Positions 35,521 to 45,825 of a DNA stretch of 64,000 nucleotides are shown here, piece by piece. Both the position numbers and the translations under genes were made by a program. The DNA lies in assembly GCF_005771435.1 (NCBI RefSeq), contig NZ_VANI01000004.1, positions 372,001 to 436,000 on the forward strand, in the 5' to 3' direction. Source of the stretch: Microbulbifer harenosus (lineage in GTDB: Bacteria; Pseudomonadota; Gammaproteobacteria; Pseudomonadales; Cellvibrionaceae). The notes beneath the pieces were generated by a model. The model did no database searches and had not been told where the DNA came from. It was given only the letters and a program-made list of their open reading frames with translations. Each line of letters opens with the position of its first letter. Positions within the stretch are counted from its first letter, which is position 1.

Positions 35521-37104
35521 GTGGCTGTCTCTATTCAAACCCTGGGCGGTCTGGCGCTTTTTAATGACGGTATTGAAGTCAAATTACCGGCCTCAAAACG
35601 CACGCGCGCACTGCTTGCCTACCTGGCCATTACCGGCCGCCCCCATCGCCGCGACAGCCTTTGTGAAGCCCTGTGGGAGACCCCGAATGACCCGCGGGGA
35701 GCGCTGCGTTGGTCGCTGAGCAAACTGCGCCCCCTGGTCAATTCGCCGGAGCGGGAGCGCCTGCAGGCCGACCGCGAGCGCGTGTCACTGGTGATCACTG
35801 ATATCGCCATTGATACGCATAACATTGCCGAAGAACTGCAGAATCCCCAGTTGCCCGCCTCCCGGCTGCAGGAAATCATCAGGCTCCTCGGCACCCCCTT
35901 TCTCGAAGGCCTGGACCTGCCGGAACAGAATGTGTACCAGCTCTGGCTCAATGCGGAGCGCCGTGCGCTGGAGCGGCTGTTCGCCGGAGTCTGTGCCCGC
36001 CTGGCGCGTCATAACGAGAGCCCCCTGGATGAGCAATTGCTGTGGGCCCGGCGCTGGCATGAACTGGAACCATTGAACCCGGCCGCTGCGACAGCACTGG
36101 TTACACAACTGGATCGCATGGGGCTGGCCCTTGAGCTCGCCTCTCTCGGCGCTGAGCTCGACAGCCGGTTCACCAAGGCCGGTATCAGCTGGTCTGCAGA
36201 TGCGCGCGCCGCGGCGGACAGCAGAAGAAATCCCTCCGCGGGCCCCACGGAGCGCGAGCTGCTGGCACGGCAGAAAATCCACTTCTGCAAAGCTGCAGAT
36301 GGGGCGCGCATTGCCTACGCCTCGGTGGGAGAGGGAGCGCCCATCGTCAAAGCCGCCAATTGGCTGACACACCTCGAGCACGATTGGGACGCGCCCATCT
36401 GGAGCCCGCTGTTTCGCGATCTCGCGTCTGACCATCGTTTTATCCGCTACGACGAGCGCGGCAACGGTCTGTCTGACTGGAATGTCAGTGATATTTCATT
36501 TGATGCGTTTGTTACCGACCTGGAAACAGTGGTGGATGCCTGCGGGGTGGAACAATTTTCCCTGCTCGGTATTTCACAGGGCGCAGCGGTATCCATTGAA
36601 TATGCGGTGCGCTATCCCGAGCGGGTGAAGCACCTGATACTGTTCGGTGGTTATGCGGCCGGGTGGCGTATTGGCGCCAGCGAAGCGCTAACCCGCGAGC
36701 GGGAAGCGGTGATGACTCTGACCGCCACCGGCTGGGGGCAGGATAATCCGGCCTACCGCCAGATTTTTTCTTCCACGTTTATGCCCACCGCCAATGCCGA
36801 AGAGTTTGCCTGGTTCAATGAATTTCAGCGGTTGACCACATCGCCGGAAAATGCGGTGCGTTTCCTGTCGGTGTTTGCCGACATCGACGTGCGCGAACAA
36901 CTGGCCAGGGTCAAAGTACCCACTCTGGTGATCCACTCACTGGGCGACCAGCGTATTCCGGTGGATGTGGGGCGAGACCTCGCAGCGTCGATTCCCAATG
37001 CGGAATTTGTCGGGTTGGACAGCAACGGCCATTTGCTGTTGGGGCGAGAGCCTGCATCCAAGTTGTTTGTGGAAACCGTGCGCGAGTTTATTGCCCGGAA
37101 CTAG
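35521..37104 (+). CDS. SARP/BTAD transcription activator fused to an alpha/beta hydrolase
   Basis: This 527-residue protein begins with a winged-helix DNA-binding domain of the OmpR/SARP type (VSIQTLGGLALFNDGIEVKLPASKRTRALLAYLA ... RGALRWSLSKLRPLV), then a bacterial transcriptional activator (BTAD, TPR-like) domain to about residue 240, then a complete alpha/beta hydrolase from about residue 255. The hydrolase keeps the nucleophile elbow G-I-S352-Q-G, an acid in HSLGDQRIP and the last His in SNGHLLL. Such fusions occur in proteobacteria and may sense a small ester or acyl ligand. It starts at GTG 35521 after GGAG. No obvious target gene is adjacent. Confidence 0.85.
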   Translation: MAVSIQTLGGLALFNDGIEVKLPASKRTRALLAYLAITGRPHRRDSLCEALWETPNDPRGALRWSLSKLRPLVNSPERERLQADRERVSLVITDIAIDTHNIAEELQNPQLPASRLQEIIRLLGTPFLEGLDLPEQNVYQLWLNAERRALERLFAGVCARLARHNESPLDEQLLWARRWHELEPLNPAAATALVTQLDRMGLALELASLGAELDSRFTKAGISWSADARAAADSRRNPSAGPTERELLARQKIHFCKAADGARIAYASVGEGAPIVKAANWLTHLEHDWDAPIWSPLFRDLASDHRFIRYDERGNGLSDWNVSDISFDAFVTDLETVVDACGVEQFSLLGISQGAAVSIEYAVRYPERVKHLILFGGYAAGWRIGASEALTREREAVMTLTATGWGQDNPAYRQIFSSTFMPTANAEEFAWFNEFQRLTTSPENAVRFLSVFADIDVREQLARVKVPTLVIHSLGDQRIPVDVGRDLAASIPNAEFVGLDSNGHLLLGREPASKLFVETVREFIARN

Positions 37105-37352
37105 CGCGCTTTTACCGCTGGCGCCACTGCCTCGAATTCCCGGTTGGCGATGTCAGCGATCCTGCATTCTTAGCGACGACATCACGTTTTCTTTTCAAGT
37201 ATCTCTTCCATGCGGGATTTCCACGCCACTCGCGTTATTTTCATTCCAATTACCACGGTTGTTACTACGCTCGCTACCACACCGCTCCGCTAACCTCCAT
37301 CCCACAATCGAAGCTCTCACAGGCGAAGTACGGATCACAGGATGGATGCATC
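37105..37352. other. Leader region after the SARP-hydrolase gene
   Basis: I see no gene here. The stretch is less GC-rich than its neighbours and leads into a small ORF (37353-37466) and a strong terminator, so it may carry a promoter for a short transcript. Confidence 0.4.
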
Positions 37353-37466
37353 ATGAGCGAACACGCGCACCTGGCCAAAGTGAACGTCTCGTTCGCATTT
37401 ACCTCGCACCAGTCAAACATTCTCTATCGCCGCCAGGCGACATTGGGAATGCGTTACGCATTCTGA
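37353..37466 (+). CDS. Candidate small protein, 37 residues
   Basis: ATG 37353 opens a 37-codon frame reading MSEHAHLAKVNVSFAF at the start and ending GMRYAF. AGGA lies ten bases upstream. A strong intrinsic terminator begins 30 bases past its stop, which suggests a short dedicated transcript or the end of the SARP-hydrolase mRNA. A palindrome GAATGCG-TTA-CGCATTC (37447-37463) covers its last codons. There is no family match I can name; it may be a non-coding RNA instead. Confidence 0.35.
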   Translation: MSEHAHLAKVNVSFAFTSHQSNILYRRQATLGMRYAF

Positions 37467-37495
37467 TCCAAAGGTAAAATACCTTGTTCTCTATC

Positions 37496-37519
37496 GGGGG
37501 GCTTATGCCCCCCTTTTTT
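37496..37519 (+). terminator. Strong Rho-independent terminator
   Basis: GGGGGGC-TTAT-GCCCCCC followed by six T. It ends plus-strand transcription just before the stop of the convergent ohr gene. Confidence 0.92.
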
Positions 37520-37521
37520 CG

Positions 37522-37941
37522 TCAGGTAGTCACATGCAGGCGCACGTCGATATTGCCGCGGGTGGCATTGGAGTAAGGACACACCTGGTGTGCCTGCGCG
37601 ACCAGTTTTTCTGCAACGGCCTGCGCAAGCCCGGGCAGGTTCACATGCAGGTCGACCTCAAGACCGAAGCCGCCTTCCACCTGGCCGATACCGACCTCGC
37701 CGCGCACGCTGGCGGTTGCCGGGATTGCGACCTTGGACTGGCCGCCGACAAATTTCATGGCGCCGATAAAACAGGCGGAGTAGCCCGCGGCGAACAGCTG
37801 CTCCGGATTGGTGGCGGCGCCGCCGCTACCGCCCAGTTCTTTCGGGGTTGTGAGCGCCAGGTCCAATACGCCGTCTGAAGAAACGGCCTTGCCGTCGCGT
37901 CCACCGGTTACTGTTGCTGAAGCGGTATAAAGTGTTTTCAT
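37522..37941 (-). CDS. ohr: Organic hydroperoxide resistance protein
   Basis: This 139-residue OsmC/Ohr protein is a thiol peroxidase that reduces organic and fatty-acid hydroperoxides. The two redox cysteines are C57 ([10 protein letters not shown]) and C121 ([13 protein letters not shown]). Size and motifs are standard. It is paired with ohrR, 227 bases upstream, with a palindromic operator between. Confidence 0.96.
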   Translation of the reverse strand: MKTLYTASATVTGGRDGKAVSSDGVLDLALTTPKELGGSGGAATNPEQLFAAGYSACFIGAMKFVGGQSKVAIPATASVRGEVGIGQVEGGFGLEVDLHVNLPGLAQAVAEKLVAQAHQVCPYSNATRGNIDVRLHVTT

Positions 37942-38016
37942 GATTCCATCTCCTATGTCGTTCGTGTTTGCGGTGATGCCGGCTTGCGTCGCCGCTGTCG
38001 TGATTGCGGGAACAAA

Positions 38017-38044
38017 GTTATCGCGATAACAGTTATTGCGATAA
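38017..38044. promoter_or_regulatory. Probable OhrR operator
   Basis: A perfect 14-base palindrome GTTATCGCGATAAC (38017-38030) is followed by a near-copy TTATTGCGATAAT. The tandem arrangement lies 76 bases before the ohr start, where OhrR would block transcription. Confidence 0.65.
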
Positions 38045-38168
38045 TTGATTGTGGCTATGTGCCCGATAGCACTGCCGGGTTGTCAGCGGCTCGGGAGGCA
38101 GGATGGTCCTGCTCGCGGTGATGGACTGGGAATCGCGACTGGGCGCTAACGATGGGCGCGGGTGAAGG

Positions 38169-38615
38169 TCAAAGATGGGTATTGAGCGTATCGCGCAGTG
38201 TATCCAGCTGCAGCTTCAGTTTGCGTGCGGTTTTCTCATCCAGCCCGCTGATGCAGAACACCCGTTCGGGGATATCTTTGGCCTGTTGCTGCAGCCTGCG
38301 GCCCGCCGCCGACAGCTGAATCAGTACCCGGCGGTCGTCTTGCGGGTCGCGCCGGCGCTCGATCAGGTCCTGGCGCTCCAGGCGGCGGATGACTGGGCTC
38401 AGGGCACCCTTGTCCTGCATCAGGCGGGCACTGAGGTCTGTAATCGTGATGCCGTCCTGTTCCCACAGCACCATCATCATCAGGTACTGGGGGTAGGTGA
38501 GTCCCAGCTCATCGAGAATCGGCTTGTACAGTTTTCCCATCGCCAGCGAGGTGGAGTAGAGACTGAAGCAGAGCTGGTTGTCGAGTCTGAGGTTGTCGTC
38601 TTGAGATTTGGCCAT
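38169..38615 (-). CDS. ohrR: Organic hydroperoxide sensor, MarR family
   Basis: This 148-residue regulator has the OhrR signature LDNQLCFSLYSTS with the peroxide-sensing Cys at C16, the partner Tyr, and a MarR winged helix (ITITDLSARLMQDKGALSPVIRRLERQDLIERRRDPQDDRRVLIQLS). Oxidation of C16 releases DNA and induces ohr. ATG 38615 gives the family length; a longer frame to 38681 is not conserved. A further Cys (FCISGLDE) may form the disulfide typical of 2-Cys OhrR proteins. Confidence 0.92.
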   Translation of the reverse strand: MAKSQDDNLRLDNQLCFSLYSTSLAMGKLYKPILDELGLTYPQYLMMMVLWEQDGITITDLSARLMQDKGALSPVIRRLERQDLIERRRDPQDDRRVLIQLSAAGRRLQQQAKDIPERVFCISGLDEKTARKLKLQLDTLRDTLNTHL

Positions 38616-38737
38616 TAGCGCCGGACGCCTTGCATCGAACGTGGATGGCAAGTGTAAAACAAGCCGGCGCGGAATAGGCATGATGCCCTGAATGAAAAAG
38701 GGCGGTCCGAAGACCGCCCTGTCGCTTGCGCGGCCAG

Positions 38738-41083
38738 TTATTTCTTGCCTTTCATCGCCGCCGCCAGTAGGTCGCCCATGCTGCCGCGGCCGCCGTTGCC
38801 CGCGGGTTGCTGGCGATTTTTGTTATTGTGGCGCTGCGCCTGGCGAGACTCGCGATGGTCGCCCTTCTGCACGCCGCCGCTGCCCTGTTCGCCGGGCTCG
38901 TCGCTCATGCGCATGGACAGGCCGATACGCTTGCGCGCCACGTCCACTTCCATCACTTTCACCTTGACGATGTCGCCGGCCTTCACCACTTCGTGCGGAT
39001 CCTTGACGAATCGCTCCGACAGCGCGGAGATGTGGACCAGACCGTCCTGGTGTACGCCGATATCCACAAATGCGCCGAAGTTGGTGACATTGGTGACGGT
39101 GCCTTCCAGCACCATGCCCGGGCGCAGATCCTTGATCTCTTCCACGCCCTCTTCGAACTTGGCGGTGCGGAATTCCGGGCGCGGGTCGCGGCCGGGTTTT
39201 TCCAGTTCGGCGATGATGTCTTTTACCGTGGGCAGACCGAATTTTTCATCGGTGTAGTCCATCGGGTTCAGCTTGCGCAGGAACGCGGAGTCGCCGATCA
39301 GGCTGTTGATCTCGCGGCCGTTTTTCTCGGCGATGCGCTTGACCACAATGTAGGACTCCGGGTGCACGCCGGAGCGGTCCAGCGGGTTCTCGCCGTTGTT
39401 GATGCGCAGGAAGCCGGCGGCCTGTTCGAACGCCTTGGGTCCGAGGCGCGGCACTTCCTTCAGCTGGTCGCGGCTCTTGAAGGCGCCGTTCTGGTCGCGG
39501 TAGGTCACAATGTTGGCGGCGATGGAGGCGGTGAGGCCGGACACCCGCGCCAGCAGCGGCGCGGAGGCGGAGTTCAGTTCGGCGCCCACGCCGTTCACAC
39601 AGTCTTCCACCACCGCATCGAGCGAGCGCGCCAGCTGGGATTGGGATACGTCGTGCTGGTACTGGCCCACACCGATGGACTTGGGGTCGATCTTCACCAG
39701 CTCCGCAAGCGGGTCCTGCAAACGGCGCGCGATGGAGATGGCACCGCGGATGGTCACGTCCAGATCCGGGAATTCCTTGGCGGCAAATTCGGAGGCGGAG
39801 TACACGGAGGCGCCGGCCTCGTTGACCACAACTTTCTGCACATTGAGTTTGTACTGCTTGATGGTGTCGCCGACGAACTTGTCGGTCTCGCGGCTGGCGG
39901 TGCCGTTGCCGATGGCGATCAGGCCCACGTCGTATTTGTTGCAGAAGGCGGCGATGATCGCGGCGGATTCCTGGATGCGATTCTGCGGCGGCGTGGGGTA
40001 GATGGCGGTGTGGTCCAGCACCTTGCCGGTGGCGTCCACTACCGCGACCTTGACGCCGGTGCGCAGGCCCGGGTCGAGGCCGATGGTGGCCTTCTGGCCG
40101 GCGGGGGCCGCCAGCAGCAGGTCTTTCAGATTGCGGGAGAACACCTTGATGGCCTCTTCTTCCGCCATTTCGCGCAGCTGGCCAAGCAGGTCGGTTTCCA
40201 GGCTGGTGAGCAGCTTGATGCGCCAGGTCCAGCGCACCACTTCACCCAGCCATTTGTCGGCGGCGCGGCCCTGATCTTCGATCTCCACGTGGCGCGCGAT
40301 CATCGCTTCGCAGGGGTGCGCCTGCGAGGGCGTGCGCTCTTCGTCACCGTCGAGGCCCAGGTTGATGGCGAGGATACCCTCGTTGCGGCCGCGGAATATG
40401 GCCAGCGCGCGGTGGCTGGGCACCTTGGAGAAGGGCTCGGCGTATTCGAAGTAGTCGCGGAACTTGGCGCCCTCCTCTTCCTTGCCCTCCAGCAGCTTGG
40501 ACTTGACCAGGCCGTCGCGGCTCAGGAAGTCGCGCAGCTTGCCCAGCAGTTCGGCGTCTTCGGCGAAGCGCTCCATCAGGATGAACTTGGCGCCGTCCAG
40601 CGCGCTCTTGATGTCTTTCACGTGCAGGGCGGGGTCTTCGTTGTCGCTGGTGAGGTACTTCTGCGCTTCCTCTTCCGGGTTCAGGGCCGGGTCCGCATAG
40701 AGGGCGTCGGCCAGTGGTTCGAGGCCCGCTTCGATGGCGATCTGGCCCTTGGTGCGGCGCTTGGGTTTGTAGGGGAGGTAGAGGTCTTCGAGGCGGTTCT
40801 TGGTGTCGGCGGCGTTGATCTGCGCGGCCAGTTCCGGGGTCAGCTTGCCCTGCTCGTCGATGCTTTTCAGGATCGCGGCGCGGCGCTCTTCCAGCTCGCG
40901 CAGGTAGCGCAGGCGCTCTTCCAGGGTGCGCAGCTGGGTGTCGTCCAGCTCGCCGGTCACTTCCTTACGGTAGCGGGAAATAAAGGGCACGGTGGCGCCC
41001 TCGTCCAGCAGGCCCACGGCAGCGGCCACCTGTTGCGGGCGCACGTTGAGTTCTTCGGCAATACGGGCGTTGATATCCAGCAT
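38738..41083 (-). CDS. tex: Transcription accessory protein Tex
   Basis: This 781-residue protein has the full Tex layout: N-terminal helical region, YqgF/RuvC-like domain ([16 protein letters not shown]), helix-hairpin-helix part ([18 protein letters not shown]) and C-terminal S1 RNA-binding domain ([22 protein letters not shown]). Tex binds nucleic acids and affects transcription and stress survival. The tail is basic and glycine-rich. It is divergent from the RND efflux operon. Confidence 0.96.
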   Translation of the reverse strand: MLDINARIAEELNVRPQQVAAAVGLLDEGATVPFISRYRKEVTGELDDTQLRTLEERLRYLRELEERRAAILKSIDEQGKLTPELAAQINAADTKNRLEDLYLPYKPKRRTKGQIAIEAGLEPLADALYADPALNPEEEAQKYLTSDNEDPALHVKDIKSALDGAKFILMERFAEDAELLGKLRDFLSRDGLVKSKLLEGKEEEGAKFRDYFEYAEPFSKVPSHRALAIFRGRNEGILAINLGLDGDEERTPSQAHPCEAMIARHVEIEDQGRAADKWLGEVVRWTWRIKLLTSLETDLLGQLREMAEEEAIKVFSRNLKDLLLAAPAGQKATIGLDPGLRTGVKVAVVDATGKVLDHTAIYPTPPQNRIQESAAIIAAFCNKYDVGLIAIGNGTASRETDKFVGDTIKQYKLNVQKVVVNEAGASVYSASEFAAKEFPDLDVTIRGAISIARRLQDPLAELVKIDPKSIGVGQYQHDVSQSQLARSLDAVVEDCVNGVGAELNSASAPLLARVSGLTASIAANIVTYRDQNGAFKSRDQLKEVPRLGPKAFEQAAGFLRINNGENPLDRSGVHPESYIVVKRIAEKNGREINSLIGDSAFLRKLNPMDYTDEKFGLPTVKDIIAELEKPGRDPRPEFRTAKFEEGVEEIKDLRPGMVLEGTVTNVTNFGAFVDIGVHQDGLVHISALSERFVKDPHEVVKAGDIVKVKVMEVDVARKRIGLSMRMSDEPGEQGSGGVQKGDHRESRQAQRHNNKNRQQPAGNGGRGSMGDLLAAAMKGKK

Positions 41084-41428
41084 ATTGTTCTTTACATCCT
41101 CGGGAAGTCATCAGGGTTCACGGTTCGACGGCCGCGCCGGACCCGGTCGCAAATACGGGCGCGCTAATGGGCCTTGGCAGCGATAGCGGGTGAACGGTTA
41201 GTGTCCAACTGCGGGTGCTGACCGAAAAAATTCGGCGGCCATTATGGGCCATGCGAGGGCACTGACCAACATGGAAAGGGCGTGAAATTGTGCGGCGTGA
41301 ATTGCGCACAGTACGCATTTGCGGTCAAGCGCATTTTGCTGCGACGGCCTGCACCCGGTGACAGTTCCAATGTTGTGCAACACCTGTAGAATGCCCGACT
41401 AGTTAAATTTTGATCAGTGGAAGCATCT
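41084..41428. other. Divergent tex/RND promoter region
   Basis: This 345-base gap must hold promoters for both directions. I see no regulator gene, no long palindrome and no conserved operator in it. The strongest local feature is GGAAG before GTG 41429. Confidence 0.5.
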
Positions 41429-42688
41429 GTGAATCCTTCGAACAAAAGTACAAGTAAAAACAAAGTCTTGGGTCTTGTGGTTCTAGTTGGTGCGGCTGCG
41501 ATAGCCGCCGTTGTGTTGATGGCGCCAAAACCTGAGGAAAAAGTTGCTGAAGCGGCGGTGCCGCCGGTGGCGGATATTCTCTACGCGGAGCCTGGCCGCC
41601 ACACGTTATTGGTACCGAGCCAGGGTTCGGTGCACGCCCGTCACGAGATTGAAGTGGTGGCGCGGGTTGGCGGCGTGATCGAGAGCGTGAGCGATGCGTT
41701 CGTGCCCGGTGGCTTCTTCAAGCAGGGCGATTCACTGATCCAGATCGAGTCCGCGGACTACCGTCACCAGCTGACCCGCAGCGAATCCCAGGTGGCCACC
41801 GCCGCCGCGTCCCTGGCCCAGGAGCAGGGGATGGCGAAGCAGGCCAAGCGCGAGTGGCGCGACCTCGGCACCGCCACCGCCAACGATCTGTTCCTGCGCA
41901 AGCCGCAGCTGGCCGCCGCGGAAGCCGCGCTGGCCGCCGCCAAGGCGGACCGCGACCAGGCCAGGCTGGATCTCGACCGCACCGCGGTGAAAGCGCCGTT
42001 CGCCGGCCGCGTGGTGGAGACTCTGGTGGATATCGGCCAGTTCGTGTCGCCGGGCACCAAGCTCGCGCGCATTCACAGCACCGGTGTGGCGGAAGTGCGC
42101 CTGCCGCTGACCGACCATCAACTGTCGCTGCTTGAGCTGCCGCTGGGCCGCGCCATCGACAATGGCCCGGCCGTGCGCATGACTGCCAACCTGGCCGGCC
42201 AGCAGCGCGAGTGGCGCGGCCAGATCGTGCGCACCGAGGCGGCGATCGATCCCAACAGCCGCTTTGTGTACGCCGTGGCGCAGGTCGCCAACCCCTACCA
42301 GGGCGAGGCGCCGCTGATCAACGGCCTGTTCGTGGAAGCGCAGATTGCCGGCAAGACCTACGACGACATCACCCTGCTGCCGCGCCAGGCGCTGCACGAG
42401 GGCAGCCATATCCTGGTGCTGAACGAAGAGAACCAGCTGGGCTTCCGCGATGTGGAACTGCTGCAGGCGGTGGGCGACCAGGTGTGGCTGCGCGGCGATA
42501 TTGCCACGGGTGACAAGGTGGTGGTCTCAAGCCTCGGCTATTCTCGCGAGGGCATGGTGCTGAGCCCCAATCCGCTGAATGAAAAGCCCGCGTCTGGCCT
42601 GATGCTCGGTGACAAGGCCCCGGAGTCCGATGACGTCGCCGAGCAAGGCGCCAAGGGCAGCACCGCCTCCGCACAGGGAGCCTACTGA
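41429..42688 (+). CDS. RND efflux periplasmic adaptor (membrane fusion protein)
   Basis: This 419-residue adaptor has an N-terminal membrane anchor (VLGLVVLVGAAAIAAVVLM), a lipoyl/barrel-sandwich part (VVARVGGVIESVSDAFVPGGFFKQGD ... LDRTAVKAPFAGRVVETLVDIGQFVSPGT) with a helical hairpin between, and a beta-barrel domain. It connects the inner-membrane pump to an outer-membrane channel. GTG 41429 is chosen since GGAAG is five bases upstream. The pump gene starts two bases after its stop. Confidence 0.93.
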   Translation: MNPSNKSTSKNKVLGLVVLVGAAAIAAVVLMAPKPEEKVAEAAVPPVADILYAEPGRHTLLVPSQGSVHARHEIEVVARVGGVIESVSDAFVPGGFFKQGDSLIQIESADYRHQLTRSESQVATAAASLAQEQGMAKQAKREWRDLGTATANDLFLRKPQLAAAEAALAAAKADRDQARLDLDRTAVKAPFAGRVVETLVDIGQFVSPGTKLARIHSTGVAEVRLPLTDHQLSLLELPLGRAIDNGPAVRMTANLAGQQREWRGQIVRTEAAIDPNSRFVYAVAQVANPYQGEAPLINGLFVEAQIAGKTYDDITLLPRQALHEGSHILVLNEENQLGFRDVELLQAVGDQVWLRGDIATGDKVVVSSLGYSREGMVLSPNPLNEKPASGLMLGDKAPESDDVAEQGAKGSTASAQGAY

Positions 42689-42690
42689 TT

Positions 42691-45600
42691 ATGCAGGGCA
42701 TCATCGGATGGTTCGTCCGCAACAGTAAAGCCGCCAACCTGCTGATGTTCCTGATCATCATCGGCGGGATTTTCGGCATCATGCATATAGGCCGCGAGGT
42801 GTTCCCGGCTATCAACCCAGGCGTGGTCAAGGTCGATATCAGCTACCCCGGCGCCGGTCCCGCGGAAGTGGAGCAGCAGGTTACCCAGCGGGTGGAGCAG
42901 GCCATTTCCGAAGTGAAGGGGATCAAGGAAATCAACTCCTGGTCCGCCCGCAGCCACAGCACCGTGCGCATCCAGGCGGTGGACGGCTACGACGAGCTGC
43001 GCCTGCTGAATGACATCAAGGTGCAGGTGGACTCCATCAACACCTTCCCGGGTGATATCGAGCGCCCGGTCATCGCGCTGGAAGAGTGGGAACAGCAGAT
43101 GATGATGATCGCCATCGGCGGTCCCGTCTCCCCGCGCCAGCTCAAAGAAACCGCGATGGACCTGCGCGACAAGCTGATGCTGCTGCCCGGTGTGCGCCGT
43201 GTGGACGTGTGGGGTGACCGCGCCGATGAGGTCTCCATCGAGGTTTCTGAAATCGACCTGCGCCGCTACAACCTGTCGTTCGACGATGTCGCCGGTGCGG
43301 TGCGCCGGTCCTCCCTGGACCTGCCCGCGGGCATGGTGCGCTCCGACCGCGGTGACATTCAGGTGCAGACCCGCGGCCAGGCCTACAACGCCGAGGACTT
43401 CGCGCGCATCCCGGTACTGAGCCGCCCCGACGGCACCCAGCTGCTGCTGCGCGACGTGGCCACCATCAACGACGGTTTCGAGGAAGAGGGTTCCATCATC
43501 CGCTTCAACGGCAAGCCGGCGATGAACCTGCGGGTGATGCAGGGCGAGCCGCTGGATGTCGTGGCCACTGCCGAAGCGATCCGCGAGTTTATGAAAGAGG
43601 CGCGCGAGACTCTGCCCCCGGGCATGGAGTTCGAGGCCTGGTTCGACTTCTCCGAAGCCTACGAAAGCCGCATGAGCATGCTGTTCTGGAACGCGGTCAC
43701 CGGCCTCGCACTGGTGTTCGTGTTGCTGATGCTGTTCCTGCGCCCGGCGCTGGCAGTGTGGGTGACCATCGGCATTTTCACCGCCTTCATGGGCGCCTTC
43801 TGGCTGCTGCCGATTACCGGTATCACCCTGAATATGCTGTCGCTGTTCGCCTTCCTGATGATTCTCGGGATCGTGGTGGACGATGCGATCATCGTCGGCG
43901 AGGCGGTGCACGCCGCCCACGACCGCGGTGAGGTGGGGCTCAAGGCGGCGGAAGCGGGGGTAAAAAATATCTCCGCGCCGGTGATCTTCGCCGTGGTCTC
44001 CACCATGGTGTTCTTCGTGCCCATGCTGTTCCTGCCGGGCTACACCTCGCAGATGATGATGTCGCTGCCGGTGGTGGTACTGCTGAGCCTCACCTTCTCC
44101 CTGGTCGAATCCCTGCTGATCCTGCCGGCGCACTTGGTAGGTCTGAAACCCGAGAAGCCGGCGACGTCCGGCTTCGGCAAAAAAATGCAGGACATACGCG
44201 GCAAGTTCGCCTCGGGCATGAAGGCCGCCGGCGACAAGTACTATCTGCCGCTGCTGGAGAAAACCCTGAGCAACAGCCGCGCCACGGTCATGATCTTCTT
44301 TATGGCGCTGATCCTGTCGTTCGCACTGTTTGGCGGCGGCTATATCGGCAAGGCCTTCTCGCCGGAAGTTCCCTCTGATCTGCTGGAACTGCGCACCACC
44401 ATGGCTCAGGGCGAGTCGTTCGAAGAGACCAAGCGGGTGATGGAGAAGTTCGAACAGGCCGGTGAAATCCTCGCGAAAGACCCCGAGATGCTGGCGCTGA
44501 ACGGCGGCAAGGAATTTGTCGAGAACACCATGGTGTTCCTGTGGCGGGGCAACGTCACCGTGCTGCTGCAGCTGACCGACGGCGAGAATCGAGATGTGAC
44601 CTCCGAGCAACTGGCGCTGAAGTGGCGCGAGTATATCGGCGAGCTCCCCGCCAGCATCGAGGAGATGAACATCCAGCACACCATCAACGATGGCGGCAAG
44701 GGCATGTCCCTGAACCTCAGCACCTCCTCCGGCAACATGGACGAGCTGCGCCGCGCCGCGGACGAGGTGAAGCAGGCCCTCAACAACTTCTCCGGTGTGT
44801 ACGACGTGCGCGACAACCTGATTGCCGCGCGCCAGGATATCGAGATCCAACTGAAACCCCACGCCACCAATATGGGCATCGGCCTCGCCGATGTAGCCAA
44901 GCAGGTGCGCCAGGGTTTCTACGGTGAAGAAGTGCAGCGCATTCCCCGCGGCCGCGAGGACGTGCGCGTGATGGTGCGTTACCCGCAGGAAGAGCGCGCC
45001 AGCGAAGACCAGATCGACCGCATTCGCATCCGCACCAGCGAGGGCGAGATTCCCTTCAGCGCGGTGGCGGACGCCGTCTATGTTCCCGGCTACACCACCA
45101 TCCGCCGCAACGACCGCGAGCGCACGGTGCAGATCACTGCGGAAATGATTCCAGGCACCTCACCGGCAAACGAGATCCTGAAGGAGCTGCGCGACAAGAA
45201 CCTGGCAACCTGGGAGAGCCGCTACCCCGGTTTCAGCCTGAAGACCGCGGGTGAAATGCAGGAGGAGGAAGAATTCAGCACCTCGATCATCGCGTTCTTC
45301 TTCCTGTCGATCTTCGCTATCTACGGGCTGCTGGCCGTCGCCTTCCGCTCCTACTCGCAGCCGCTGCTGATCCTGACCGCGGTGCCGTTCGGCTTCTTCG
45401 GCGCGATCCTTGGCCATATGTTGATGGGTTACGACATCAGCATCATGTCCATGCTCGGCTTCCTCGCTGCGGCGGGCGTGGTGGTGAACGATAATCTGGT
45501 ACTGATGGATCGCATCAACCAGTTGCGCGCCGAGGGTGTGGCGGTGATGGACGCGGTGGTACAGGCCGGTCGCGACCGCTTCCGCCCGATCATCCTCACC

Positions 45601-45825
45601 TCCCTCACCACCTTTATCGGTCTGGTGCCGATCATGTTCGAGCGCTCGATCCAGGCGCAGTTCCTGATCCCCATGGTGGTGAGCCTCGCGTTCGGCGTCC
45701 TCTGCGCCACCTTCGTCACCCTGCTGCTGGTGCCGAATCTGTACAAGATCATCGAGACCCTGCGCATCAAGGTGAAGGGTGACAAGATCCACGAGGAGCT
45801 GCCGGTGAGTTTCGAGAAGGTCTGA
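42691..45825 (+). CDS. RND efflux pump, AcrB-type inner-membrane subunit
   Basis: This 1044-residue proton antiporter has the RND layout: one N-terminal helix, a large periplasmic loop, six helices, a second loop and five more helices. Proton-relay aspartates are in GIVVDDAIIVGEA of helix 4. Substrates are not predictable; no outer-membrane TolC gene is adjacent, so a shared channel is expected. A diverged copy of its last 24 codons is found downstream at 48389-48460. Confidence 0.95.
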   Translation: MQGIIGWFVRNSKAANLLMFLIIIGGIFGIMHIGREVFPAINPGVVKVDISYPGAGPAEVEQQVTQRVEQAISEVKGIKEINSWSARSHSTVRIQAVDGYDELRLLNDIKVQVDSINTFPGDIERPVIALEEWEQQMMMIAIGGPVSPRQLKETAMDLRDKLMLLPGVRRVDVWGDRADEVSIEVSEIDLRRYNLSFDDVAGAVRRSSLDLPAGMVRSDRGDIQVQTRGQAYNAEDFARIPVLSRPDGTQLLLRDVATINDGFEEEGSIIRFNGKPAMNLRVMQGEPLDVVATAEAIREFMKEARETLPPGMEFEAWFDFSEAYESRMSMLFWNAVTGLALVFVLLMLFLRPALAVWVTIGIFTAFMGAFWLLPITGITLNMLSLFAFLMILGIVVDDAIIVGEAVHAAHDRGEVGLKAAEAGVKNISAPVIFAVVSTMVFFVPMLFLPGYTSQMMMSLPVVVLLSLTFSLVESLLILPAHLVGLKPEKPATSGFGKKMQDIRGKFASGMKAAGDKYYLPLLEKTLSNSRATVMIFFMALILSFALFGGGYIGKAFSPEVPSDLLELRTTMAQGESFEETKRVMEKFEQAGEILAKDPEMLALNGGKEFVENTMVFLWRGNVTVLLQLTDGENRDVTSEQLALKWREYIGELPASIEEMNIQHTINDGGKGMSLNLSTSSGNMDELRRAADEVKQALNNFSGVYDVRDNLIAARQDIEIQLKPHATNMGIGLADVAKQVRQGFYGEEVQRIPRGREDVRVMVRYPQEERASEDQIDRIRIRTSEGEIPFSAVADAVYVPGYTTIRRNDRERTVQITAEMIPGTSPANEILKELRDKNLATWESRYPGFSLKTAGEMQEEEEFSTSIIAFFFLSIFAIYGLLAVAFRSYSQPLLILTAVPFGFFGAILGHMLMGYDISIMSMLGFLAAAGVVVNDNLVLMDRINQLRAEGVAVMDAVVQAGRDRFRPIILTSLTTFIGLVPIMFERSIQAQFLIPMVVSLAFGVLCATFVTLLLVPNLYKIIETLRIKVKGDKIHEELPVSFEKV

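Noticed and set aside
38807-41167. Plus-strand open frame of 786 codons opposite tex
   Set aside because: It is an antisense shadow of tex with low-complexity composition and no motif.
42682-44862. Minus-strand open frame of 726 codons across the RND gene
   Set aside because: It is His/Gln-rich, lacks any family motif and exactly mirrors a confident RND pump; such antisense frames are expected in GC-rich genes.
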